From: Melioribacteraceae bacterium
GTDB taxonomy: Bacteria > Bacteroidota > Ignavibacteria > Ignavibacteriales > Melioribacteraceae
NCBI GenBank assembly: GCA_021739765.1
Contig: JAIPBD010000004.1
Coordinates: 1 to 64,000 of the forward strand
Length of the DNA stretch: 64,000 bases
Direction of reading: 5' to 3'
This document shows positions 17,494-26,796 of this stretch, piece after piece; positions within the stretch are counted from its first letter, which is position 1; each line of letters begins with the position of its first letter. The notes under the pieces were generated by a model. The model was not told where the DNA came from and ran no database searches. It saw nothing but the letters and a program-made list of their open reading frames with translations. The position numbers and the translations under genes were made by a program.

Positions 17494-19935
17494 ATGAATA
17501 AATTAATTCTTAATAATGACTGGGTGTTTTCCATATCTGAACATTCAGAACAAAATGAAACAATCCCGCTCGAAGGAATAAACTCGTCGAAGTGGTATTC
17601 AGCCTCTGTTCCCGGAACTGTTCACACAGATTTGTTAAATAATAAATTGATTAATGATCCATTCTACAGTGATAATGAAACAAACCTTGAATGGATTTCC
17701 AAACAAGATTGGGTTTATAAAACCTCTTTTGATTTCCACCCCGAAAAGAAGAAAAACTATAATCTTGTTTTTGAAGGACTCGATACAATTTCGGATATTT
17801 ATCTCAACGATAAGAAAATTGCTTCGACACAAAATATGTTTTTGTCTTACAAAATTAGTATCAAGAAATTCGTAAAAGACGGCGAAAACGAATTAAAAAT
17901 TTATTTTCACTCACCGGTAAATTTTGCAATTGAGCAAGAAAACAAGCATGGAAAGTTACCGGTTGAGCTGAACTCGTATCGAGTATATATCCGTAAAGCT
18001 CAATATTCGTTTGGTTGGGATTGGGGTCCATCATTCCCGACATCAGGAATATGGCGTGAAGTTTATATTAAAGAGGAAAATCCGGTTGAAATAAATTCTA
18101 TTCAGTTCAGCACAACTAATCTTTCAAAATCGAAAGCAAAAGTAAAAGTAAATCTTGATTTGAAGTGTAGTGACAGCACTAAAAAATTATTAGTTGTTGA
18201 ATTAGGCGGAAAAAGCAAAAAAGTAAAAATAACAGGCAGCACGAAATCCGAGATAGTTTTTACTCTAAATAATCCCAAGTTGTGGTGGCCGAATGGTGAA
18301 GGCGAACAAAATTTACATGTCGTAAAACTTATGGTACTAGACGGCGACGGAAATGAAATAACATCAGCTGAAAAAAAAGTCGGAATCAGAACTATCGAAC
18401 TTATCACTTCCGAAAAAAAGAAAAATACCTTCAAACTTAGAGTAAACGGAAGGGACATATTCGCAAAAGGTGTTAATTGGATTCCGGCTGATTCATTTTT
18501 ACCCAGGGTGGATAAATCGAAATATTCAAAACTGATCGGTGGCGCAAAATCCGCGAACATGAATATTATTAGGGTTTGGGGTGGAGGAATTTACGAGGAT
18601 GATTATTTTTATCAACTCTGCGACGAGTTAGGTCTTTTGGTTTGGCAGGACTTTATGTTTGCCTGCGGCGCTTATCCCGAACAGAAAAAATTTATCAAAA
18701 ATATTGAAGAAGAAGTTGAACAAAATGTTTTAAGACTGCAGTATCACCCTTCAATAGCTTTGTGGTGTGGTAATAATGAGAACGAGTGGATTTGGTATCA
18801 AAAATATGATAAGAATTACAAAAAGATGCCGGGTTATAAAATCTACCATTCCGTCATCCCGTCCATTCTTAATAAGCTGGATCCGCATCGTGCGTATCAT
18901 CCATCATCGCCATTTGGATCAGATGAGGACCCGAATTCACCCAACTCCGGCAATACACATCAATGGCGAATATGGAGTATGTGGGTCGATTACCAGGAAG
19001 TAAAAAATGACAAAAGTTTGTTTGTAAGCGAGTTTGGTTTTCAAGGACCGGCGAATAAAGAAACTTTAGAAAAAGTAATACCGAACGAACACAGAAAAGT
19101 TCACGATAGAATATTTGAATTTCATAACAAACAAGTTGAAGGACCGGAAAGGGTTGCAAAATTTTTATCGGCTCATTTGCCTGTCACAGCCAAATGGGAT
19201 GATTATCTCTATCTCGCTCAGTTAAATCAAGCTTTTGCGCTTAAAACATGTTTAGAGCATTGGCGGACAAATGGACGCTCAAACGGCAGCATTATTTGGC
19301 AATTAAATGATTGCTGGCCCGTAACAAGCTGGGCAATTGTTGATTCGGACCTTAAACCCAAAATGGCTTATCACTTTGTGAAAAATATATTCACTCCGCA
19401 GCTTGTTTACTTTGCTGAATTTGATGACACAATTGAAGTCAGAATACAAAACCAAAGCGTGTCTGAATTTTCCGGAAATGTTGAATTGATACAAATCGAC
19501 ACAACGGAAAACAAAACATTCAATAAGATAAACGAAAAAGTGACACTTGAGCCAAATCAGACAAAAATGATTCTCAAAATACCAAAGAGTGAAATTATTT
19601 CAGATGATAACAGTTTGTTAATATCACGACTGCACTCAACAACTAATGATCTTGTTAATACAAATTACTTCGCCGTCAAGAAATGGAAACATTATAATAT
19701 AGTTAAAGTAACTCCTTCGATAGAGATTAAAGGTTCTGACAATACTAAAACGATAGTTATTTCATCGCCGAAAGCTGCTTTATTTGTCGATTTGTATTCG
19801 AAAGGAATTGAATTCGAAGATAGGGGATTTGTCCTTTTGCCGGGTGAATCAAAGAAAATAAAGCTTACCGGCAATGTGATGAACTTGAAGGAAGATGACA
19901 TCAAGATTTTTACCTTGAATAAATATTTGACATAA
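17494..19935 (+). CDS. Beta-mannosidase, glycoside hydrolase family 2
   Basis: 813 residues, the usual length for GH2 beta-mannosidases. The N-terminal sugar-binding domain contains WYSASVPGTVHTDLL and later RKAQYSFGWDWGPSFPTSGI, typical of mannosidases. The TIM-barrel domain carries VWGGGIYEDDYFYQLCDELG, the acid/base motif CGNNENEW (Glu429) and the nucleophile motif SEFGFQG (Glu513). No signal peptide is visible, so it should release mannose from the non-reducing end of imported beta-mannosides in the cytoplasm. With the three GH130 genes it gives the cluster its mannan or beta-mannoside character. Confidence 0.95.
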   Translation: MNKLILNNDWVFSISEHSEQNETIPLEGINSSKWYSASVPGTVHTDLLNNKLINDPFYSDNETNLEWISKQDWVYKTSFDFHPEKKKNYNLVFEGLDTISDIYLNDKKIASTQNMFLSYKISIKKFVKDGENELKIYFHSPVNFAIEQENKHGKLPVELNSYRVYIRKAQYSFGWDWGPSFPTSGIWREVYIKEENPVEINSIQFSTTNLSKSKAKVKVNLDLKCSDSTKKLLVVELGGKSKKVKITGSTKSEIVFTLNNPKLWWPNGEGEQNLHVVKLMVLDGDGNEITSAEKKVGIRTIELITSEKKKNTFKLRVNGRDIFAKGVNWIPADSFLPRVDKSKYSKLIGGAKSANMNIIRVWGGGIYEDDYFYQLCDELGLLVWQDFMFACGAYPEQKKFIKNIEEEVEQNVLRLQYHPSIALWCGNNENEWIWYQKYDKNYKKMPGYKIYHSVIPSILNKLDPHRAYHPSSPFGSDEDPNSPNSGNTHQWRIWSMWVDYQEVKNDKSLFVSEFGFQGPANKETLEKVIPNEHRKVHDRIFEFHNKQVEGPERVAKFLSAHLPVTAKWDDYLYLAQLNQAFALKTCLEHWRTNGRSNGSIIWQLNDCWPVTSWAIVDSDLKPKMAYHFVKNIFTPQLVYFAEFDDTIEVRIQNQSVSEFSGNVELIQIDTTENKTFNKINEKVTLEPNQTKMILKIPKSEIISDDNSLLISRLHSTTNDLVNTNYFAVKKWKHYNIVKVTPSIEIKGSDNTKTIVISSPKAALFVDLYSKGIEFEDRGFVLLPGESKKIKLTGNVMNLKEDDIKIFTLNKYLT

Positions 19936-19957
19936 AAATTATCAGTGGAGGGCTTCA

Positions 19958-20926
19958 TTGATTTACAAAAATTTGGGAAGAAGCGGATTAAAAGTTAGCA
20001 GACTTTGTCTTGGTACAATGAACTTCGGAGAAGTAACACCAAAAAAAGAAAGCTTTAACATAATGGATGAAGCTGTTAATCTTGGGATAAATTTTATTGA
20101 TACCGCCAATGTTTATGGTGGAAAATTTGGAGAAGGAATTACAGAAAATATAATTGGCCAATGGCTGACCGGAAACAAATCCCAAAGGGATAAAATTGTA
20201 CTCGCCACAAAAGTTCATAATCCGATGGGCAATCTCCCGAATGAAAACTTGCTTTCTGCTTACCATATTAAAAGAGCTTGCGAAAATAGTTTGAAAAGAT
20301 TAAAAACGGATCATATTGATCTTTACCAAATTCATCATGTAGATCGGACAACACCTTGGGAGGAGATATGGCAAGCTTTCGAGCAACTGATTACCGAAGG
20401 GAAAATCACTTATGCCGGAAGCAGTAACTTCGCCGGTTGGGATCTCGCAACAGCAAGTGAGAGGGCAAATAAAAGGGATATGTTTGGATTAGTGAGCGAG
20501 CAGAGCAAATATAATTTGTTCAACAGAAAAATAGAACGAGAGGTGATTCCCGCTTGCGAATATTATGGGATTGGTATTATTCCATGGAGTCCGCTGGAAG
20601 GAGGATTACTTGGTGGCGTTATTAAAAAAAGGAAAGAGGGAAGAAGAAACACAAACGAAATAAAAGACAAGTTTGTTCAGAACAAAGTACAAATCGAGCA
20701 GTGGGAAAAGTTCTGCGCTGAGATTAATGAAGACCCCGGAGAATCAGCACTTGCTTGGCTTCTACATCAAAAAGTTGTTACTTCACCAATAATCGGCCCA
20801 AGAAATGTTGAGCAGCTAAAAAAATCAATCCGTGCATTGGAGATAAGTTTTGATGAAAACCACTTAGAAAAAATTGATCAGATTTTCCCACCGGCCGGAA
20901 TTGCGCCCCATTATTATTCGTGGTGA
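19958..20926 (+). CDS. Aldo/keto reductase
   Basis: 322 residues starting at TTG 19958, with GGAGGG about 7 nt upstream; no suitable ATG is near. It is a TIM-barrel NAD(P)H-dependent oxidoreductase: GRSGLKVSRLCLGTMNFG at the N-terminus, Asp/Tyr of the tetrad in DTANVYGG, the Lys in VLATKVHNP, and the His in YQIHHVD. The C-terminal cofactor region has SPIIGPRNVEQL. It resembles the YdhF/Kv-beta-like or general stress AKR group. In this locus it could reduce a released sugar or a reactive aldehyde, but nothing in the sequence fixes the substrate. The next gene begins shortly after its stop behind AAAGGAG. Confidence 0.9.
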   Translation: MIYKNLGRSGLKVSRLCLGTMNFGEVTPKKESFNIMDEAVNLGINFIDTANVYGGKFGEGITENIIGQWLTGNKSQRDKIVLATKVHNPMGNLPNENLLSAYHIKRACENSLKRLKTDHIDLYQIHHVDRTTPWEEIWQAFEQLITEGKITYAGSSNFAGWDLATASERANKRDMFGLVSEQSKYNLFNRKIEREVIPACEYYGIGIIPWSPLEGGLLGGVIKKRKEGRRNTNEIKDKFVQNKVQIEQWEKFCAEINEDPGESALAWLLHQKVVTSPIIGPRNVEQLKKSIRALEISFDENHLEKIDQIFPPAGIAPHYYSW

Positions 20927-20939
20927 AAGGAGAATTCTA

Positions 20940-23900
20940 ATGCTTAAAAATCTGAAACTAATGGCATGTAAATATGCTGGAAAACTAACTATTATTAGTT
21001 TAATATTATTTTCCACTCTTAATCTTTTCGCTCAACAAATTAACATCAATCCTATCGATAAAATGCCCGATTTCCCAAATCCGTATTTAATGCGTGACTG
21101 GGAAGAAGTTACAAAAGGCTACGATGAATTTGTGTTTAATTTAGATGCTGAAGGTCAATACCTCCCGCTTCTTTTTTTCAGAAATAACACGGTTAATTAT
21201 CCCGGTGATCAAAGTTTCGGTTTACACACAGTTGTCGGTACAACCTCACCTACATCTGGAGAAGCTATAAACGTGTTACCTGCTGTTATCGGTGCAACCT
21301 TGGTCGGAATTGATAAAAGCAACCAGAATGGTTACAACTGGGTACGAATGTGCCGCGAATATTTTAATAATCGTCCCGAACAAAACGTCTATAAAAATCA
21401 TCCGGTTGATGACACCTATGACGATTGGTGGTATGAAACTATGCCGAATGTATTTTTCTATCAACTTTATGACTTGTATCCAAACACAGACGATTTTGAT
21501 TTTCAATTAAGAAGCGTCGCAAATCAGTGGTTGTTAGCTGTGGAGGCCATGAAAGGGAGTTCGACTCCTTGGAATATTCCAAATATGGATTACAGAGGTT
21601 GGGATCTTGCCACTATGACTCCTCACATTGGTAGTGTAAAAGAGCCGGAAGCTGCCGGAGCAATTGCCTGGCTATTATATAACGCTTATAAAGAAACAGG
21701 GGAAGAGAAATATAAAATAGGCGCTGAATGGTCGATGGAGTTTTTAAATAATTATCCGACAAATCCTTCTTATGAATTACAACTTCCTTACGGAATTTAT
21801 ATCGCGGCGAAAATGAATGCCGAATTAGGGACAGATTACAATATTGAAAAAATGCTCAACTGGACTTTTAATGTCGGACCGCTGCGCGATTGGGGTGCAA
21901 TTGTGGGGACTTGGGGTGGACTCGATGTTTCGGGATTGATTGGTGAAGTAAATGGAAGCAATGATTATCCCTTCCTGATGAACACTTTTGAACAAGCCGG
22001 CGCTCTACTTCCGCTGCTTCGATATGATGACCGTTTTGCCGACGCCCTTGGAAAATGGATGTTGAACGCCGCGAATGCTTCGAGATTATTTTATTCAAAC
22101 TACTTGCCGGCGCATAAGCAAGACAGTGAAGAATGGGCGTATGTACATGATACAAATTCATACCTCGGGCACGAGGCGATGCGCCAGACTCAATTTGCGG
22201 CTTCCCCTTATGCGACCGGGGACGCGATCAACGGCGGATGGGGAAAGACTAATCTTGCGCTTTACGCCTCATCTCATGTGGGAATATTCGGCGGTATAAT
22301 TGACACAACCGATGTTGACGGTATTCTAAAATTAGATTTATTAAAAACAGATTTCTTTAGAGATGAGGCTTATCCTACTTACATGATTTATAATCCTCAT
22401 GAAGCAAATCATTCCGTTTCAATAAATATTGGTTCAAGCAGCAGTGATATTTACGAAACAACAACTAATGGTTTTTTAATGAACGGAGTTTCGGGAAACA
22501 TTCAATTAACAATTCCAGCCAAAAAAGCTTATGTAGTTGTTGTTACTCCGAATGGTGGAAATGTGAAGTATGAGTACGATAAATTATTAGTTAATGATGT
22601 AGTTGTCGATTATATGTCGGGGCAATCAGTTGCAAACTATCCACCAAGAATAAAAAGTTTAGCCGCAGAAATGTTAACGGTTTTAAAAAATGACACAGTA
22701 AAAGTTTACTGCACGGCTGTTGATAGAGAAAACGATGAGTTGGAATATATCTGGAAAAGTGAGTTTGGAGAATTACAATTAACCGGCAGTCAAATTAATT
22801 GGATTGCGCCGGATGAAATCGGAGAATTTGAAATCTCAGTTGTTGTGAACGATAAAAACGGATTATCAGATTCTTCGAAAATAAATATTCAGGTACTCGA
22901 TGAAATTAATACAGAACCTACAATTTTGAAAATGACGGCGGAACCACGAAAAATAGATCTCGGTGAACAGACGATTATCGAATGTTTTGCAAACGATAAC
23001 GAAGATGATCAGCTCAACTATTTATGGAACAGCGCGTTTGGATCAATTGAGGGCACAGGGAATGAAATCGTATGGACGGCTCCAATTGAACCCGGAAATT
23101 ATACGGTAAGTTGTATTGTCTCCGATTCTAAAAATCTAACGGCGACAGATAGCATCACGATTTCCGTGAGAGATTTGTCCGAAACTCAAACCGGAAATTT
23201 GATTGCATATTTACCTTTCAGCGGAACAGTTTCCGATGAAAGTTCGAATCAAAATCCGGTTACAATTTCGGGAGCCGCTTTTTCCACGGATAGATTCGCG
23301 GTCTCATCCTCCGCATTAGTTTTCGATGGAATTAACGACAATGTTAGAATCACAAATTCGAGTATTCTTAATTTCCCCCAAGCCATCAGCGTGAATTTTT
23401 GGATACTGATTCGAAAGTTTTATGACCGCGAACAATATCCCATTTCACACGGGAATTGGGAAAAAAGATGGAAAGTCTCCATTTCGAATCAAAAAATTAG
23501 ATGGACAGTAAACACTACGAACGGAATTGTCGATCTCGATTCAGAGAATAATGTTGAACTTAACAAGTGGTACAATATCACAGCTTTATACTCGGGAACG
23601 GATTTAGAGTTGTATATCGATGGTAAACTTGACGCGTTCAGTAATTGGGGTGGAAATCTTAATACTTCGAATGTTGATTTAACTCTCGGGCAGTCAGTTC
23701 CCGGTGATAACAATTATAACTTCAATGGGAAACTTGATGAAATACGAATTTACGATTACGCCCTTCCGCTTTCGGAAATCGAAAAGTTTTATGATTTATC
23801 GACCGATTTGAACGAAGATGGACACAAAGTACTTCCGGATAGAACTTCACTTTACCAAAATTATCCTAACCCGTTTAATAGTCAGACTAATATCAGCTAC

Positions 23901-24116
23901 CAGATACATAAATCCACATTTGTCGAAATTGATATTTACAACTTACTCGGACAAAAAGTTATTACGCTTTTAAATGAAGAGAAACCGGCCGGTTCATATT
24001 GGTTAAAATGGGATGGTTTAAATCTAATTGGTACTAAAGTTCCTTCAGGTATTTATTTCATTAGAATGAAAGCCGGTAATTATATCGATGTAAAAAAAGC
24101 GGCATTGCTTAATTAA
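20940..24116 (+). CDS. Multidomain T9SS-exported protein: helical catalytic-like domain, two Ig/PKD-like repeats, LamG, sorting domain
   Basis: 1058 residues from ATG 20940, which has AAAGGAG upstream; the frame extends further 5' but overlaps the previous gene. The signal peptide ends at LFAQQ. Residues about 25-570 are mainly helical with repeated Trp-rich pairs (YDDWWYETMPNVFFYQLY, MDYRGWDLATMTPHIGSV, GTWGGLDVSGL), as in (alpha/alpha)6 glycosidases or lyases. Two Ig/PKD/cadherin-like repeats follow (about 585-770, each with YIWKSEFG- or YLWNSAFG-like cores). Then comes a concanavalin A-like LamG domain (about 775-980) and a type IX sorting domain with YPNPFNSQTNISYQI. Surface or secreted location is likely. 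The catalytic family is not recognised; glycan cleavage is inferred from architecture and neighbours. Confidence 0.82.
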   Translation: MLKNLKLMACKYAGKLTIISLILFSTLNLFAQQININPIDKMPDFPNPYLMRDWEEVTKGYDEFVFNLDAEGQYLPLLFFRNNTVNYPGDQSFGLHTVVGTTSPTSGEAINVLPAVIGATLVGIDKSNQNGYNWVRMCREYFNNRPEQNVYKNHPVDDTYDDWWYETMPNVFFYQLYDLYPNTDDFDFQLRSVANQWLLAVEAMKGSSTPWNIPNMDYRGWDLATMTPHIGSVKEPEAAGAIAWLLYNAYKETGEEKYKIGAEWSMEFLNNYPTNPSYELQLPYGIYIAAKMNAELGTDYNIEKMLNWTFNVGPLRDWGAIVGTWGGLDVSGLIGEVNGSNDYPFLMNTFEQAGALLPLLRYDDRFADALGKWMLNAANASRLFYSNYLPAHKQDSEEWAYVHDTNSYLGHEAMRQTQFAASPYATGDAINGGWGKTNLALYASSHVGIFGGIIDTTDVDGILKLDLLKTDFFRDEAYPTYMIYNPHEANHSVSINIGSSSSDIYETTTNGFLMNGVSGNIQLTIPAKKAYVVVVTPNGGNVKYEYDKLLVNDVVVDYMSGQSVANYPPRIKSLAAEMLTVLKNDTVKVYCTAVDRENDELEYIWKSEFGELQLTGSQINWIAPDEIGEFEISVVVNDKNGLSDSSKINIQVLDEINTEPTILKMTAEPRKIDLGEQTIIECFANDNEDDQLNYLWNSAFGSIEGTGNEIVWTAPIEPGNYTVSCIVSDSKNLTATDSITISVRDLSETQTGNLIAYLPFSGTVSDESSNQNPVTISGAAFSTDRFAVSSSALVFDGINDNVRITNSSILNFPQAISVNFWILIRKFYDREQYPISHGNWEKRWKVSISNQKIRWTVNTTNGIVDLDSENNVELNKWYNITALYSGTDLELYIDGKLDAFSNWGGNLNTSNVDLTLGQSVPGDNNYNFNGKLDEIRIYDYALPLSEIEKFYDLSTDLNEDGHKVLPDRTSLYQNYPNPFNSQTNISYQIHKSTFVEIDIYNLLGQKVITLLNEEKPAGSYWLKWDGLNLIGTKVPSGIYFIRMKAGNYIDVKKAALLN

Positions 24117-24126
24117 TCATGCAATT

Positions 24127-24155
24127 GTTAACCCAGACTTAAGTCGTGGGTTAAC
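24127..24155. repeat. 29-bp near-perfect palindrome between two exported-protein genes
   Basis: GTTAACCCA and TGGGTTAAC flank an inner GACTT/AAGTC pair, so almost the whole 29 bases can fold back; only one base (24146) is unpaired. No T-run follows, which argues against a simple intrinsic terminator. It could be an mRNA-stabilising hairpin, a REP-like dispersed element or an operator for the following genes. Confidence 0.7.
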
Positions 24156-24243
24156 GAGAAAAGTTAAAGCATCGGATGCGTTTTAAATGTTTATAAACAC
24201 GTGTTATTGAATTATAAAATTGAAAAATATCTTGAGAAATAAA

Positions 24244-26784
24244 ATGAATAGAAAAATAATAGCTCTCTTTATAATCATTCTGATTAGTAGCGCGAACTTA
24301 TATTCACAAGGGAATGATTTATTACAGATAGAATCAGATTATGAAGTTGGGCAGATTGAAGTCGGGGGACCGTTCGTCGGGATTGAAATACACAAAAGTT
24401 TTCCGATGATTAACCGAATTAGTTTTTACTACCCCGTTGCAAATAGCATTGATATAAGTCAGGACTATTGGAAAAGAGAAAATTACAGAATTATGTCGAT
24501 GGGAATGAAGGTTGGAACTCAAGAAAAATTCATGCTCGAAAACGAACCTTGGAAAGTTATTCAATCACCATACGATGTTGAATTTCAAAAAGAAATTGAG
24601 AACACCGGTATTTCAATTAAATATGAATTCTGTATATCCAGACCAGCAATGGTTTCTAAGTTTAGCCTGACAAATAACAGTGACTCAATAAAGTCTTATG
24701 AACTATTTCTCAGTTACGAAGCTGTAATTCGTACAAGCCATACTTACAATTTAATAGACAACGGAAAAACGAAAATTGGAGAAAACGGGAGGTTGGTAAC
24801 TGTAACTTATGATACTGTCGAAGCCGGACACTCGCAAATATTCTTCAATAATGTTGGTGATGAACCAACATTATCAGCAGCTAATTACAACAACAACACT
24901 TTTAAAAGTGCTTCACACGAGTGGTTGAATTCGGAACAACCTTTTTTAAATGATAATAAGTCTAAGCCCACAACATCCTTCATATATAAAAAAGAATTAA
25001 AACCCGGAGAGAGTTTAAATATTATTCAGCTTATCGGTTCGGTCAAAATTGATGAAGCAGATGAAGTAATCAGTTATCTAAGTGAAAATTATAAAAAAGA
25101 AATCGAGGATTATAAAGAATATGTTTTGACGAACTCGGTTAAGAGGGAAGTAATAAAAACCGGCGATCCAAATTTCGACTTTACAACCGATTGGGCATTG
25201 GGAGTTTTAGCGACAAATAATCATTATATAGACTCAAACATAGCGCCGATGCCGGCTCAAGCGGAGTATAATTTTTACTTCACTCATGATGTGCTCGTCA
25301 CAGATTTAGCCGTAGTTAATTACGATTTGGAGCGAGTGAAAAATGATTTAGAATTTATTATCTCCCTCGCGAATGAAGATCATGTAATTCCTCACGCTTA
25401 CTACTGGAAGGATACCGAATATAGAACAGAATTTGCGGATCATGATAACTGGAATAATTTCTGGATAAATATTGTCGCGGCAAGTTATCTGCGCCATTCC
25501 GATGATAAATCATTTGTTGAGAAATTATATCCCTATTTATCAAAGAGTATAGAAACAGCTTTATTAACTATTGGGGACGATAGTTTAATGTGGTCGTTCA
25601 GACCGGATTGGTGGGATATCGGCAAACTTTACGGTCCGAAAGTTTATATGACAGCTTTAGCGGCAAGGACAATTGAAGATTACATTTTCATTTCCACAAA
25701 ATTAGGATTGAACATTGACGAACTCGGCAAGTATGAAAAATTAGCGACCGGGTTAAAAGATAATATGATTCAAAAATTATGGAGTGATGAGTATAAATTC
25801 TTAATGAATTATTATGAATCCGGCAAATTAGATCCTCATTATTATATTGGTTCTCTTGTCCCTGCTTACATGGGTATGCTTGATCATCAAAAAACTACAG
25901 AGTTACTAACCACTGCTAAAAAAAATATGGTGGATGAAAAAGTTGGAATATATAACGCATTTCCAATGGATTTTCATACACTTGGTGATTACCTAAAATT
26001 TTCGGGAAACGAAGCGGGAGATGTCTATTATTATTTTAACGGTGGCATCTGGCCTCAAGGTAATGCTTGGTATACACTGGCCTTAATTCGGAATGGTCAG
26101 AAAGATGAAGCATTAAATTTTATTAAGAATGTTATGACTTTGGATGGGTTAATTAACGGACCTAATGGTCAGCCTGCTATGTACGAAGTTAGAAACGGAA
26201 ATAAAAGCAATTCCGCTGAATACGGCAAAGTAGATAAACCACAGTTTATGTGGGCGGGCGCGTGGTATCTCAATTGTCTTTATAACTTGCTCTTTATTAA
26301 CAATGATACATGGAACATAACCTTCGATCCTTACCTTCCTAAAGGAACCAATACCATAACCGGTACATTGTACATCGCCGGAAACAAAACCGATGTTGAA
26401 GTTTCCGGAAGCGGAGAAGAAGTTGGATCAGTTTATTATGACGGTGTAATCTATCCCTCACTTGTTTATCCGTCCGAATTAGAAAAAATAGAGAAAGTTC
26501 AAATCAATTTGGGCGAGACAAAATCACCAATCGTAACTGCTTCAAATTCAATTCTCAATTCTGCCGAATTATCCAATGATAAATTATTAATAAAGTTGTC
26601 TGCATTCTCCGGACATGAAAATAGAACGGAAATTATATCCCCTTGGGAACCTAAAAGCATTCAATTAAACTCGGTAACGAGTACGGATTTCATGTCCGTG
26701 GAACTCGATAACGATTTATTTAGAATTCAGATAGAATTTAAACATAATTCAACTTCAGAAGACATAATTGAAATTAAATTTTAG
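24244..26784 (+). CDS. Exported GH94/GH65-like (alpha/alpha)6 protein, putative glycosidase (copy A)
   Basis: 846 residues from ATG 24244; in-frame TTG 24220 is an alternative and neither has a strong RBS. The signal peptide ends at NLYSQ. An N-terminal beta-sandwich (about 25-290) contains QIEVGGPFVGIEIHKSFP. A helical catalytic-like domain (about 290-680) has the conserved AEYNFYFTHDVLVTDLAV (Asp349), RPDWWDIG (Asp455, Asp458), GGIWPQGNAWYTLALI and GQPAMYE. A C-terminal beta domain closes it. This order matches clan GH-L/GH94-type enzymes, but I cannot assign a CAZy family. It is about half identical by eye to the protein at 30073-32562. Its exported location implies action on extracytoplasmic glycan. 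Confidence 0.78.
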   Translation: MNRKIIALFIIILISSANLYSQGNDLLQIESDYEVGQIEVGGPFVGIEIHKSFPMINRISFYYPVANSIDISQDYWKRENYRIMSMGMKVGTQEKFMLENEPWKVIQSPYDVEFQKEIENTGISIKYEFCISRPAMVSKFSLTNNSDSIKSYELFLSYEAVIRTSHTYNLIDNGKTKIGENGRLVTVTYDTVEAGHSQIFFNNVGDEPTLSAANYNNNTFKSASHEWLNSEQPFLNDNKSKPTTSFIYKKELKPGESLNIIQLIGSVKIDEADEVISYLSENYKKEIEDYKEYVLTNSVKREVIKTGDPNFDFTTDWALGVLATNNHYIDSNIAPMPAQAEYNFYFTHDVLVTDLAVVNYDLERVKNDLEFIISLANEDHVIPHAYYWKDTEYRTEFADHDNWNNFWINIVAASYLRHSDDKSFVEKLYPYLSKSIETALLTIGDDSLMWSFRPDWWDIGKLYGPKVYMTALAARTIEDYIFISTKLGLNIDELGKYEKLATGLKDNMIQKLWSDEYKFLMNYYESGKLDPHYYIGSLVPAYMGMLDHQKTTELLTTAKKNMVDEKVGIYNAFPMDFHTLGDYLKFSGNEAGDVYYYFNGGIWPQGNAWYTLALIRNGQKDEALNFIKNVMTLDGLINGPNGQPAMYEVRNGNKSNSAEYGKVDKPQFMWAGAWYLNCLYNLLFINNDTWNITFDPYLPKGTNTITGTLYIAGNKTDVEVSGSGEEVGSVYYDGVIYPSLVYPSELEKIEKVQINLGETKSPIVTASNSILNSAELSNDKLLIKLSAFSGHENRTEIISPWEPKSIQLNSVTSTDFMSVELDNDLFRIQIEFKHNSTSEDIIEIKF

Positions 26785-26796
26785 AAGAAGAGCGAA

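Noticed and set aside
18102-18560. 152-residue minus-strand frame inside the beta-mannosidase gene
   Set aside because: Antisense shadow of a conserved GH2 gene with no supporting signal.
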